Origin: Bacillus cereus ATCC 14579
GTDB taxonomy: Bacteria; Bacillota; Bacilli; Bacillales; Bacillaceae_G
Length of the DNA: 64,000 nt
Direction: 5' to 3'
Assembly: GCF_000007825.1 (NCBI RefSeq)
Contig: NC_004722.1
Coordinates: 1,714,501-1,778,500, forward strand
In this document: piece by piece, positions 53,199-61,901 of the stretch
Layout: the number at the start of each line of letters is the position of its first letter
Numbering within the stretch: the stretch's first letter is position 1
Notes under the pieces: generated by a model
What the model saw: only the letters and a program-made list of their open reading frames with translations
What the model was told of the DNA's origin: nothing
Databases searched by the model: none
Position numbers and translations under genes: made by a program

Positions 53199-53230
53199 AA
53201 GCTCCTGTTCAGTTGTGAGCAGGAGCTTTT
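53199..53230 (+). promoter_or_regulatory. Hairpin between nheB and nheC
   Basis: Stem AAGCTCCTGTTCA / TGAGCAGGAGCTT (one mismatch) followed by TTG. An inverted repeat in this gap is described for nhe operons and is thought to lower nheC expression relative to nheA and nheB. Confidence 0.8.
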
Positions 53231-53261
53231 GATATCCTTATAAAGAGAATAGGTGAAAAAT

Positions 53262-54341
53262 ATGCAGAAACGATTTTATAAAAAATGTCTTTTAGCGGTA
53301 ATGATTGCTGGGGTGGCAACGAGTAACGCATTTCCTTTACATCCTTTTGCAGCAGAACAAAATGTAACGGTGCTACAAGAAAATGTGAAAAACTATTCTC
53401 TTGGACCAGCAGGATTCCAAGATGTAATGGCACAAACGACATCAAGCATATTTGCAATGGATTCATATGCAAAATTAATTCAAAATCAACAAGAGACGGA
53501 TTTAAGTAAAATAAGTTCGATTAATAGTGAATTTAAAGGAAATATGATTCAGCATCAAAGAGATGCAAAAATTAATGCAGCATATTGGTTAAATAATATG
53601 AAGCCTCAAATTATGAAAACAGATCAAAATATTATAAATTACAATAATACTTTTCAATCGTATTATAATGACATGTTAATAGCGATTGATCAAAAGGATA
53701 GCGGAAAATTAAAAGCGGATTTAGAAAAGTTGTATGCAGATATTGTAAAGAATCAAAATGAGGTAGATGGATTATTAGGAAATTTGAAAGCTTTTCGCAA
53801 TAGAATGGCGAAAGATACAAATAGTTTCAAAGAAGATACAAATCAGTTAACAGCGATATTGGCAAGTACGAATGCTGGTATTCCAGCTCTAGAGCAACAA
53901 ATAAATACATATAACGATTCGATTAAAAAGAGTAATGATATGGTCATTGCTGGTGGCGTACTTTGTGTAGCATTAATAACATGTCTTGCTGGCGGGCCAA
54001 TGATCGCGGTTGCGAAAAAAGATATCGCAAATGCAGAAAGAGAAATCGCTAATTTAAAAGATAGAATTTCAGGAGCGCAAGCAGAAGTCTTAATTTTGAC
54101 TGATGTAAAAAATAAAACAACAAACATGACAGAAACAATTGATGCAGCAATTACAGCACTACAAAACATATCAAATCAATGGTATACAGTAGGTGCAAAA
54201 TATAATAATTTACTACAAAACGTAAAAGGAATTAGTCCGGAAGAGTTTACGTTTATAAAAGAAGATTTACATACAGCGAAAGATAGCTGGAAAGATGTAA
54301 AGGATTATACAGAAAAATTACATGAAGGCGTGGCGAAGTAA
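53262..54341 (+). CDS. nheC: Enterotoxin component NheC
   Basis: A 359-residue secreted toxin component: signal peptide MQKRFYKKCLLAVMIAGVATSN, then a helical body with a short central hydrophobic hairpin (DMVIAGGVLCVALITCLAGGPMIAVA). It is clearly homologous to NheB, notably in the C terminus (ITALQNISNQWYT). Small amounts of NheC prime the membrane for NheB and NheA. The ATG at MQKRF follows AATAGGTGAAAAAT and gives the known length; an in-frame GTG three codons earlier is the alternative. It lies behind the nheB-nheC hairpin. Confidence 0.96.
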   Translation: MQKRFYKKCLLAVMIAGVATSNAFPLHPFAAEQNVTVLQENVKNYSLGPAGFQDVMAQTTSSIFAMDSYAKLIQNQQETDLSKISSINSEFKGNMIQHQRDAKINAAYWLNNMKPQIMKTDQNIINYNNTFQSYYNDMLIAIDQKDSGKLKADLEKLYADIVKNQNEVDGLLGNLKAFRNRMAKDTNSFKEDTNQLTAILASTNAGIPALEQQINTYNDSIKKSNDMVIAGGVLCVALITCLAGGPMIAVAKKDIANAEREIANLKDRISGAQAEVLILTDVKNKTTNMTETIDAAITALQNISNQWYTVGAKYNNLLQNVKGISPEEFTFIKEDLHTAKDSWKDVKDYTEKLHEGVAK

Positions 54342-54373
54342 ACAGTGGACTAGTTCTGCTGTTTATTTTTTTA
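54339..54373 (+). terminator. Terminator of the nhe operon
   Basis: Stem TAAACAG / CTGTTTA with a 12-base loop, followed by TTTTTTTA. Confidence 0.7.
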
Positions 54374-54529
54374 TCCTGTTTTTTGTGAGAGTTGAACTTG
54401 CAATTATATATAAGTTTGTCATGTGTTTTATCCATGTGTGTATAAAAATCTTTTCGTTATCGTTCCCTTTGATAGAATCTATTTTTATATGGTTTTTTAC
54501 CGAATTTTTTAAAAATTAAATTTTATGGC

Positions 54530-54670
54530 TTGATAATTCATTTAAAATGATTTAATCTTATGTCAAATGATATGTTTATCTATCAAAAATGCTTTTGTAA
54601 AGATAAAGGAGTGATTGAGAATGTTAAACGCCCCATTGATGGTAAGTCTTTAGGTACAGCAGCATTGAAA
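54530..54670 (+). other. Orphan TetR-style promoter/operator and vestigial gene start
   Basis: TTGATA, a 17-base spacer and TAATCT form a promoter. Directly downstream, 54563-54591 matches 57888-57916 (in front of the tetR gene) at 28 of 29 positions; the core is TGATAT-x-TTTATCTATCA. Then AAAGGAGTGATTGAGA and an ATG (54619) open a frame of only ten codons; another frame (RPIDGKSLGTAALKRLGRNE) runs to 54690. It looks like the control region of a lost gene of the same regulon. The rest of the gap up to the aminopeptidase holds nothing else recognisable. Confidence 0.5.
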
Positions 54671-54939
54671 AGATTGGGAAGAAATGAGTGAGCTTTCACA
54701 ATAAAGAACTCTATAACTTTATGTAGTGTTTGATACCCTTCGATTAGATTTTTTGAAAAACAAATCAATATTAATTGAATCAAAGTTTAGAAATTAAATA
54801 TATGAGTAGTAGAAAAAATCCATTAGTTGTTATCATGTTCTAATAAAAAATGGGAAATGGAAATTCTGAGAAAACTTGTTCAGAAAGTAAGTTAGTGAGG
54901 GGAATTCAAAACCAATTTAATAAAAGCGAGGTAAATAAT

Positions 54940-56169
54940 ATGACTTTTGAAGAAAAATTACAAGCATATGCAGAACTTACGGTGAAAATCGGTGTCAATA
55001 TTCAACCAGGGCAATACTTATTAGTCAATACATCAGTGGATGCATTGGATTTCGCCCGTATAGTTGTGAAAGAGGCTTATAAGGCTGGGGCAGGGCGTGT
55101 TCATGTTGATTTTTCGGATGAAGAAATGGAACGTGCTTACTTTGATTATGCCTCAGATGAAGAATTTAATCGCTTCCCAGAGTGGATAGTCAAAATGAAT
55201 GATGAGCTGATCGAACGTAAAGGAGCACTATTAATGATAGATGCTACAGATCCTGATAAATTTACAGGTATTTCATCTGATCGTCTAGCTACCTATCAAA
55301 AGGTAGCAGGAGCTGCTCTGAGAAACAATCGCAACGCCGTAATGAAGGATTCAATAGCTTGGTCGATGGTAGCAGTTCCTTCACCAAAGTGGGCATCGAA
55401 GGTGTTCCCGGATTTAGCAGCAGAGGATCAAGTACCAGCATTATGGGAGGCTATTTTTAAAGCTGTTCGTATTGGTGAAGGCAGTACTATTGAAAAATGG
55501 CGTGAACATGTAACAAATTTAGAATCTCGTGCGGTCCTACTGAACGATAAAAAATATATGAAGCTTCACTATACAGCGCCAGGTACTGATTTAACAATTG
55601 CATTAGCACCACAGCATAAATGGGTTACTGGAGGTGGTAAAACTCCTGATGATACTATCTTTATGGCTAATATGCCGACAGAAGAGGTTTATACGTTACC
55701 GATGAAACAAGGTGTAAATGGCTATGTAAGCAATACAAAACCATTAGTTTATCAAGGGAATATTATCGATGGCTTTAAACTGACATTTGAAGAAGGAAAA
55801 ATTGTTAAAGCTGAAGCACAGGTAGGACATGATTTATTACAAGAGCTTATTAATGTGGATGAAGGCTCTTGCTATTTAGGTGAAGTAGCACTTGTACCAC
55901 ATGAATCACCAATTTCAGCATCGGAAATTTTATATTTTAATACATTGTTTGATGAAAATGCATCGAACCATTTAGCGATTGGTAAAGCTTATCCAACTTG
56001 CTTAGAGGGTGGAAGAGATTTAGAAAACGATCAGCTTGAAACGTTAGGGGCAAATATTTCAGTAACACATGAGGACTTTATGATTGGCAGCAGTGAGATG
56101 GACATCGACGGTATTCTACCAGATGGAACTGTAGAACCAATTTTCTGTAAAGGTAGCTGGGCATTTTAA
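54940..56169 (+). CDS. M29-family metallo-aminopeptidase (AmpS/PepS type)
   Basis: A 409-residue cytosolic peptidase. The N-terminal domain reads FEEKLQAYAELTVKIGVNIQPGQYLLV. The C-terminal domain carries the family's two-metal ligands: GEVALVPHESPIS, FNTLFDENASNHLAIGKAY and THEDFMIGSSEMDIDG (Glu, His, His, Asp). It removes N-terminal residues from peptides, usually with Co, Zn or Mn. The length fits the family when starting at this ATG, whose RBS (GCGAGGTAAATAAT) is only moderate; the frame is open 30 codons further upstream without an RBS. Confidence 0.88.
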   Translation: MTFEEKLQAYAELTVKIGVNIQPGQYLLVNTSVDALDFARIVVKEAYKAGAGRVHVDFSDEEMERAYFDYASDEEFNRFPEWIVKMNDELIERKGALLMIDATDPDKFTGISSDRLATYQKVAGAALRNNRNAVMKDSIAWSMVAVPSPKWASKVFPDLAAEDQVPALWEAIFKAVRIGEGSTIEKWREHVTNLESRAVLLNDKKYMKLHYTAPGTDLTIALAPQHKWVTGGGKTPDDTIFMANMPTEEVYTLPMKQGVNGYVSNTKPLVYQGNIIDGFKLTFEEGKIVKAEAQVGHDLLQELINVDEGSCYLGEVALVPHESPISASEILYFNTLFDENASNHLAIGKAYPTCLEGGRDLENDQLETLGANISVTHEDFMIGSSEMDIDGILPDGTVEPIFCKGSWAF

Positions 56170-56199
56170 GTTTTTAATTTGAATAAAGGAGTAGAGTGG

Positions 56200-56285
56200 A
56201 TGAAACGGTTACTAAGCATAATTAGTGCAACTATATAGGTGTTTCATCTGCTTTTGCTTAGGCTGAAAACTACCTCTTTAATTAG
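56200..56285 (+). pseudogene. Relic of a secreted-protein gene (signal peptide only)
   Basis: Behind AAAGGAGTAGAGTGG an ATG opens MKRLLSIISATI and stops. The next frame continues GVSSAFA, a stop, then AENYLFN and a stop. Read together this is a typical signal peptide with cleavage at AFA-A, broken by a frameshift and stop codons. No mature domain remains. Confidence 0.4.
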
Positions 56286-56315
56286 AAATAAAATGCATGC
56301 AAAGGAGATAGGCCA

Positions 56316-57686
56316 ATGAATTTCTGGGAAGTTGTTTTGATAGTAGTGAATTTTAGTCTATTGAGTTGGATACTGTTAATAGGCAGAGAAACGAAAAAGT
56401 GGTCTAAATTAGCTACTTTGATTGCCGTTGTAATGGTTACAGTTCAGTTATTGGCAGAAGGTTTTAGGTGGCAGATGATTCCGGCATATGTATCCCCAGT
56501 TATCTTAATTTTATGCTATTTATTAGCTGGGCGGAAAAAGGGCTTTAGAAGTTCGGGTATATTCATAGTTAAGACTTCGTTACTATGTATCTATTTGTCT
56601 GTAGCAGTTGCGTTACCCTTACTTATGCCAGTATTTTCATTTGAAGAACCAACTGGTCCACATAGGGTCGGTACGAAGCTATATCATTGGGTTGATCATC
56701 AGAGAAATGAACCATATTCAAAAAATCCAAACGATCGGCGCGAACTGATGGTGCAAATTTGGTATCCTGCAGCTGAAAAAAGCAAGGGGGATCCAGAACC
56801 TTATATTCGTAACATAAATGAGCTCTCCAAGGGATTGGAAAAAACATTGTCTATTCCTGCATTTGCATTCAGCCACATGGAATTGGTAAAGTCTCACTCG
56901 TTTATGGATTTACAACTCTCAGACTCAGAGAATCACTATCCCATATTACTCTTCTCTCATGGTTTTAATGGTTTTCGTAATCAAAACACGTTTCAAGTTG
57001 AGGAGTTGGCTAGTCAAGGATATATTGTTCTAAGTATCGATCATACCTTTGATGCTGCAGCTACCGTCTTTCCAGGTGGTCGAACTGCTTACGTACAGCC
57101 CATCAATTTAACTGATGAAGGAGATAGTCACATAAAATTATGGGAGGAAGATGTCAGCTTTGTCCTTAATCAGATAGAGAAACTTAACGAAAACGATGAG
57201 ACCGGTTTCTTTACAGGAAGACTGGATACCTCGCGAATTGGAATGTTTGGCCACTCTTACGGTGGAGCTACCGCAGCACAAATACTTGCAAAAGATTCTC
57301 GTGTCAAAGCAGCTATCAATATGGATGGTACATTGTATGGTGAAATCTTGCCTGAAAGTGGCATTGGAAAACCATTTCTGCTCATGAATGCAGAAGAGCC
57401 TGATGAAGCAGATCCCTTTGAAGTGAGGGAGCGATACGGACGCGGGTTAGCTGGCGGTGGTATGTCAATGGTCATTCCTCATACGGATCATACAAGCTTT
57501 ACCGATTTACATTTGTTCTCACCTCTGTTGCAGAGCCCAGGTGAAAATCCAAAGGAAGTTCATCGTATTATTAACGAATTCAGCCTGGCATTTTTTGACC
57601 AGTATGTAAAACAGAAGGATGACGGCTCAACCCTTAAAAGGCTGATAACCCAATACCCGGAAGTGAATTTTAAAATAAACCGATAA
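56316..57686 (+). CDS. Membrane-anchored alpha/beta hydrolase (PAF-acetylhydrolase-like)
   Basis: A 456-residue protein. Four hydrophobic helices at the N terminus (residues 4-23, 32-50, 56-70, 83-107) anchor a hydrolase domain: [37 protein letters not shown] (oxyanion), IGMFGHSYGGATAAQIL (nucleophile Ser near residue 315), FLLMNAEEPD and IPHTDHTSFTDL (His). This is the platelet-activating-factor acetylhydrolase-II/dienelactone-hydrolase-like layout; the natural substrate is unknown. RBS AAAGGAGATAGGCCA. It lies in an accessory stretch after nhe. Confidence 0.8.
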   Translation: MNFWEVVLIVVNFSLLSWILLIGRETKKWSKLATLIAVVMVTVQLLAEGFRWQMIPAYVSPVILILCYLLAGRKKGFRSSGIFIVKTSLLCIYLSVAVALPLLMPVFSFEEPTGPHRVGTKLYHWVDHQRNEPYSKNPNDRRELMVQIWYPAAEKSKGDPEPYIRNINELSKGLEKTLSIPAFAFSHMELVKSHSFMDLQLSDSENHYPILLFSHGFNGFRNQNTFQVEELASQGYIVLSIDHTFDAAATVFPGGRTAYVQPINLTDEGDSHIKLWEEDVSFVLNQIEKLNENDETGFFTGRLDTSRIGMFGHSYGGATAAQILAKDSRVKAAINMDGTLYGEILPESGIGKPFLLMNAEEPDEADPFEVRERYGRGLAGGGMSMVIPHTDHTSFTDLHLFSPLLQSPGENPKEVHRIINEFSLAFFDQYVKQKDDGSTLKRLITQYPEVNFKINR

Positions 57687-57845
57687 CTTTATGCAGAAAG
57701 TAACTCGTACCATTTTCTTTGGCTCTTGTATTTATTACATTAAAGAATTTAATTTCTTCATCGTTATCTAAATAATGAAATACTAAAAATGAAACATTCA
57801 AAGTACTATCAGTTTCAGGAATATAATTCTTTTTGAAAAGCTACA
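57670..57845 (-). pseudogene. Minus-strand coding remnant of unknown family
   Basis: About 56 codons are open on the minus strand and look protein-like: NYIPETDSTLNVSFLVFHYL, DEEIKFFNVINTRAKENG, SYFLHKVIGLF, then TAA inside the end of the hydrolase gene. The F-F-x-x-I-N-T-x-A-K pattern recalls DGQHR-domain (DndB-like) proteins, but this is weak. There is no start codon or RBS, and the upstream side is closed by stops, so it is a truncated fragment. Confidence 0.3.
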
Positions 57846-57880
57846 TTCAGCAGCTGGACACTTTATTTGAGATTGTTTAT

Positions 57881-57916
57881 TATAATATCAAATGATATAT
57901 TTATCTATCAAAAATG
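57881..57916 (+). promoter_or_regulatory. Promoter and putative operator of the tetR gene
   Basis: -10 TATAAT (57881-57886) is immediately followed by TCAAATGATATATTTATCTATC, whose partly symmetric core TGATA-N8-TATCA recurs with one change at 54563-54591. A position just after the -10 suits a repressor site and autoregulation. Confidence 0.55.
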
Positions 57917-57949
57917 ACGACTTTATATAGAAAAAGGGAGAGATTGACG

Positions 57950-58534
57950 ATGAAGAAAGACTTGTCAGCGTTGAAGGAAGCGAGATTTAATGCAATTCTT
58001 GATTCAGCTACTATATTGCTTGTTGAAAATCCTACTGCTTCGATGAATGAAATTGCGGAATATGCGGGAATTGGAATTGCTACACTCCATCGCTACGTCG
58101 AAAGCAGGGAGAAATTGATGCTGTTCTTGGGCCATCGGGCTATACAACTGGTAAGTGATACTGTAAACCAGATTCCACTGGATGAGGAAAGAAGCGAAAA
58201 CTATATCCCGGAACTCATTGAAGCGTTAATCCCTTTAGGTGACAAAATCTATTTTCTAGGTCATGATGCATCTGTATTTAACAACAAAGAATTAGGTGAA
58301 GCAGAAGAGAAGCTGAGGGAACCCTTAAGACGCGTTATTGAATTGCTACAACAAAGAGGTTACTTTCAGCAAACAGTTAGCAGTGAATGGATTTTGAATA
58401 CGCTTTATGCTCTGCTTTTCCATACCTGGGAACAGGTACATGAAGGAAATGTGGCTAAAAAATCTGCTGCAGAGCTTGTTTTAAATACATTTTATTATGG
58501 TTTCAAAGCTAAGGATGAATTGAGAGGGAAGTGA
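57950..58534 (+). CDS. TetR/AcrR family transcriptional regulator
   Basis: A 194-residue repressor. The N-terminal TetR helix-turn-helix is clear: FNAILDSATILLVENPTASMNEIAEYAGIGIATLHRYVESREKLMLFLG. The C-terminal ligand-binding domain is divergent (YIPELIEALIPLGDKIYFLGHD, WILNTLYALLFHTWEQV). The start at MKKDLSALKE follows GGGAGAGATTGACG; an ATG 12 codons upstream lies within the putative operator. It is followed 63 bases later by a GNAT gene, probably in one transcript; the hydrolase upstream is another possible target. Confidence 0.85.
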   Translation: MKKDLSALKEARFNAILDSATILLVENPTASMNEIAEYAGIGIATLHRYVESREKLMLFLGHRAIQLVSDTVNQIPLDEERSENYIPELIEALIPLGDKIYFLGHDASVFNNKELGEAEEKLREPLRRVIELLQQRGYFQQTVSSEWILNTLYALLFHTWEQVHEGNVAKKSAAELVLNTFYYGFKAKDELRGK

Positions 58535-58597
58535 ACTGATTCAAATCCATGATAATTAATATTAATAATATAGAAAGTGAAAAGGAGCAATAGGATA

Positions 58598-59221
58598 ATG
58601 AATAAAATCTCTATTGTAAAGGCTGTTCATCAATCCATGGTCGGCGCCCAGCTAAATGTAATGGCATTGGAATACATGGTGTTTCCACTTGCAGGATCTG
58701 AGGAGAAGAACACAGTCGATTGGACATTTTGTAAGCTATGGCGGCAGGAGAACAACCGTTTTAGTCATCAATACGCCTATGAAGCTCAAATGGACGGGAA
58801 AACTTTAGGGATGATTACTTGCTATCCCATACCCGTTTTAAATCGTCTTGCCTGGCCCACTTTTAAACAGCTGCTTTCGTTCCGAAAGCTGGGTTTTGTT
58901 GTTTATAACATTTTGAATATCAAAATGCTTTATTCCATGTTTACCTTGAGGGAGGGAGAAGATGACGAGTTTCACATCGGAACAATTGCCTTACTGCCCG
59001 AAAGTCGAGGACTAGGGATAGGTACCAGATTAATTGAGTTTGCTGAGGAACAAGCTTCGCTGCAAGGCTTTGCCAAATGCTCTCTAACGGTAAAGAAAGA
59101 GAACCAACTTGCCATTAAATTGTATCAGAGGATAGGCTACCAGATTACAGGTGAAATCAATAAACCAAAGTTATCGTTGTACAGAATGGTCAAAAACGTA
59201 GAACCTTACAACCATTTATAA
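58598..59221 (+). CDS. GNAT family N-acetyltransferase
   Basis: A 207-residue protein: an N-terminal part with YAYEAQMDGKTLGMITCYPIP (beta strands), then EFHIGTIALLPESRGLGIGTRLIEFAEEQA with the acetyl-CoA loop R-G-L-G-I-G-T and SLTVKKENQLAIKLYQRIGYQI (motif B). This is the pattern of ElaA/MnaT-like GNATs; the substrate is unknown. The start at MNKISIV is preceded by AAAAGGAGCAATAGGATA. Second gene after tetR and probably controlled by it. Confidence 0.8.
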   Translation: MNKISIVKAVHQSMVGAQLNVMALEYMVFPLAGSEEKNTVDWTFCKLWRQENNRFSHQYAYEAQMDGKTLGMITCYPIPVLNRLAWPTFKQLLSFRKLGFVVYNILNIKMLYSMFTLREGEDDEFHIGTIALLPESRGLGIGTRLIEFAEEQASLQGFAKCSLTVKKENQLAIKLYQRIGYQITGEINKPKLSLYRMVKNVEPYNHL

Positions 59222-59360
59222 AAAATTTGTACAGTATTAGAGGGTACCAGCACATGCCCATAAGCTTAAGGATTCAAAATTACCCCAAAGTAAAAAATGT
59301 ACATTTTTTATAAGTTAACACAAAATTTTAGCTTGATAGTGATGGGATGAGGCTTCTATA

Positions 59361-59398
59361 TAAAAAAACACAGTTTACACTCAAACTGTGTTTTTTCG
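59361..59398. terminator. Terminator after the tetR-GNAT unit
   Basis: Stem AAAAACACAGTTT / AAACTGTGTTTTT. A second GC-containing hairpin (CCCCTCCT / AAGGGAGG, near 59457-59492, followed by TTTTTTT) lies before the convergent YbjQ gene. Confidence 0.75.
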
Positions 59399-59505
59399 AC
59401 GTATAATGCTTTATCAACATCTCTTTTTATTCTTTAAAATCTGCAACAGAACCAGGCCCCTCCTCAAAGTATAAATTCCAAGGGAGGAACCGTTTTTTTA
59501 TTTAC

Positions 59506-59817
59506 TTATATACGTACAGCTGTACCACTGACAGCAACCATTAACATTCCATCACGTACAACTTCGTAATCTACGTCAATGCCGATGATAGCGTTCGCAC
59601 CTTTTTGTTTTGCAAGTTCTTTCATTTCGTCCATTGCAATATCACGAGCGTCTTTTAGCTTACTTTCATAAGCACCAGCACGGCCACCGACAACATCACG
59701 AACTGAAGCGAATAAATCGCGGACAATGTTTGCACCCATAATAGCTTCACCATTTACAATATCAATATACTCAATAATTTCTTTACCTTGAATTCCGGAA
59801 GTTGTTGTTACAATCAT
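59506..59817 (-). CDS. YbjQ/UPF0145 family protein
   Basis: A 103-residue protein of the heavy-metal-binding-domain-like YbjQ family: MIVTTTSGIQGKEIIEYIDIV, GEAIMGANIVRDLFASVRDVVGGRAGAYE and GANAIIGIDVDYEVV are the conserved blocks. It forms pentameric rings in solved homologues; the physiological role is unknown. The start was chosen at MIVTTTSG because TTAGGAGAGTGTCAGTC precedes it, giving the usual length; an in-frame GTG three codons upstream is rejected. Confidence 0.85.
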   Translation of the reverse strand: MIVTTTSGIQGKEIIEYIDIVNGEAIMGANIVRDLFASVRDVVGGRAGAYESKLKDARDIAMDEMKELAKQKGANAIIGIDVDYEVVRDGMLMVAVSGTAVRI

Positions 59818-59966
59818 GACTGACACTCTCCTAATAAGTTGTAGTTTTGATAAGATTTCTTATGCCTTAGAAAAAGTGGTTCTGGTGCCAAAAATACTCG
59901 ATAGAAACATAGAGTATTTTTGCATCAAAACCTTCAATTACATATGTCTTGTTATGACATATGCAA

Positions 59967-60617
59967 TTAAATAAAAGGAATAAAATTGTTTAACATATGT
60001 ATCGCTATAACATATGCAAGGGATCTATTAGAAATAAGATAAGCCGCAGTAAGCATCACTGTGCCAGGTAAATATATAGCAAGATCCGAAAGTTGATTTG
60101 AATGAAGACCTGCAAAAATTATAATCGAAACGATGGATGCAATAGCAGTACCAACATATTCCGAAAAACGATTTACTAATATATGACGAAATATAATTTC
60201 TTCAATTATTGGTCCTATAATCCCAAATAGAAGTAATGTGAATATAATAGGCATCTCTGCGCCATTTGTAAGGATCTGTTCTTGGTTCTCTGGCTGACCT
60301 GTATTTAGAAAATGCATAATAGAATTTTCCACAATTATCATAAGTAAAACTACCATAGGAATGCTTACTATTTTCAAAATTGTTTTCTCTTTAAAATAAG
60401 TAAAACTTTCAATAATTTCTTTCCTAAAGAAAATGATTCCTACAATAGCAGGTACAGTCAAACCGATGGCACTAAGAGCAAATTCTGATTCAACTAAGTT
60501 GCTGTTAGTTAAAAGGGAGATGCCAAATAATATGAACAAGCCAATTTGAAGTAGTGCAAACAGTATATAAACTATTAGCATAACAAGTTCTTTTGTATTC
60601 ATTTTTATAAAGCTCAC
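59967..60617 (-). CDS. CPBP family intramembrane glutamic protease (CAAX-like, Abi)
   Basis: A 216-residue protein with about six membrane helices. The active-site motifs are present: PIIEEIIFRHILV (EExxxR) and IIIFAGLHSN (FxxxH), near residues 138 and 170. CPBP/Abi proteases in Gram-positives process peptides or give bacteriocin self-immunity; no bacteriocin genes are seen nearby. The start is GTG with GGAGGTAATAAA; an ATG five codons in is possible. A GC-rich inverted repeat upstream (60703-60722) and the divergent TetR gene beyond suggest repression. Confidence 0.82.
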   Translation of the reverse strand: MSFIKMNTKELVMLIVYILFALLQIGLFILFGISLLTNSNLVESEFALSAIGLTVPAIVGIIFFRKEIIESFTYFKEKTILKIVSIPMVVLLMIIVENSIMHFLNTGQPENQEQILTNGAEMPIIFTLLLFGIIGPIIEEIIFRHILVNRFSEYVGTAIASIVSIIIFAGLHSNQLSDLAIYLPGTVMLTAAYLISNRSLAYVIAIHMLNNFIPFI

Positions 60618-60702
60618 TTTATTACCTCCATAATGAAATTACTTAGAATCTTTGATTTTTCTTGTTGCATTAGGTTCTCCTTCTAAAATATATTTATTTA
60701 AT

Positions 60703-60722
60703 ACCGAACCGGACCGTTCGGT
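60703..60722. promoter_or_regulatory. Putative TetR-type operator upstream of the CPBP protease gene
   Basis: ACCGAAC-CGGACC-GTTCGGT: 7-bp perfect arms, strikingly GC-rich in an AT-rich gap and 86 bases from the GTG start. ACCG/CGGT-type palindromes are common operators of TetR regulators, and a TetR gene lies divergently 600 bases away. Confidence 0.6.
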
Positions 60723-60725
60723 TCG

Positions 60726-61310
60726 AAAACTTATGATACTATAAGTTTCTAGTTTTTTAAACCCCTTTTATAAATTATTAATAAAATAAAAATGGTAAAT
60801 AACAAATATATTTATATCTCAGTTGCTTATTTACAAGCAAATTTCAGTACTCATTAATTTTTGACAATTAGCTTTTTATAGAATGAAGTGATAAGGCTTT
60901 TAACTGCAAGGACTGCGGGAGATATCCTAATATACGAAGTGAAAGTGGGAGTAGTTCAAACACTTTAGCTAAACATATTAATAAAAATTATATATAATAA
61001 TCATAGTCTATACGTTAAAATTAACTATATATTTTTACACCTTCTACGATTGTAGGTGAAATTAGTTGTATAACAGGACTGAATTAAATAATTGGACATG
61101 TTAATTTTGACAGAAAATTCATTTGAATGATATAGGTAATACAATTTGATTACCTCTTTTCAAACTGTATGGTTTGAGGTTCACATAATATAGGGATGGA
61201 TAATATATTTTTGTTCCAAACTTATTTATACTTACAAAAAAATTCAAGAAAATAGATGGTAAATATCACCTGGAATATTAAGCTCGTTTTTATTAGGAGG
61301 ATTACAAAGT
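60726..61310. other. Long gap between CPBP and tetR genes
   Basis: About 585 AT-rich bases without a gene that has an RBS. One short frame (60887-60997) reads AFNCKDCGRYPNIRSESG then SSSNTLAKHINKNYI, with a C-x2-C...H pattern, closed by stops on both sides; it may be a fragment or chance. Promoters for the tetR gene are presumed in the last 150 bases. Confidence 0.35.
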
Positions 61311-61901
61311 ATGACTAAAGTTGATAAGATTAAAGAAAAAATTATTGAAACATCTTTATATTTATTTAATACTAATGGGATAACTCGCACATCCATACAG
61401 GATATAATGACAGCTACTGAACTACCTAAAGGATCTATTTATCGTAGATTCAAAAGTAAAGAAGAAATTGTCCTTGCTGCCTATGACAAAAGTGGTGAGA
61501 TTATGTGGAGTCATTTTCATAAAGCAATGGAAAATAAAAAGACAGCAATCGATAAAATTCTTGCAATTTTCCTTGTATATCAAGATGCAGCTAATAATCC
61601 TCCTATTGCTGGAGGCTGTCCATTACTTAATAGCGCAATTGAAAGTACTGGAGTATTTCCAGAATTACAAAAAGCAGCAGCAAAAGGTTATGATGATACA
61701 GTAATGTTAATGGCTTCTCTCATAAAAGAAGGAATAGAGAAACAAGAACTTAAAGAAGATATAGATATTATATCGCTCGCTTCTTTTCTTGCATCTTCAA
61801 TGGAGGGAGCTATTATGGCAAGTCGCGTATCTAACGATAATATACACCATCATTATTTTATTGAACAAATAAAACATCATCTTTTCTCTTATTCTAAATA
61901 A
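61311..61901 (+). CDS. TetR/AcrR family regulator (YxaF/LmrA-like C-terminal domain)
   Basis: A 196-residue repressor: helix-turn-helix IIETSLYLFNTNGITRTSIQDIMTATELPKGSIYRRFKSKEEIVLAAYD, and a C-terminal domain with PPIAGGCPLLNSAIEST, the GGCPL motif typical of the LmrA/YxaF/NemR-like group. RBS TAGGAGGATTACAAAGT. The GC-rich palindrome in front of the CPBP gene is a candidate binding site. Ligand unknown. Confidence 0.85.
   Translation: MTKVDKIKEKIIETSLYLFNTNGITRTSIQDIMTATELPKGSIYRRFKSKEEIVLAAYDKSGEIMWSHFHKAMENKKTAIDKILAIFLVYQDAANNPPIAGGCPLLNSAIESTGVFPELQKAAAKGYDDTVMLMASLIKEGIEKQELKEDIDIISLASFLASSMEGAIMASRVSNDNIHHHYFIEQIKHHLFSYSK

Noticed and set aside
60887..60997. C-x2-C...H frame that looks a little like a BED or other zinc finger
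   Set aside because: Only about 35 codons closed by stops on both sides, no RBS, and the ligand spacing is not convincing; kept only as a note on the gap.
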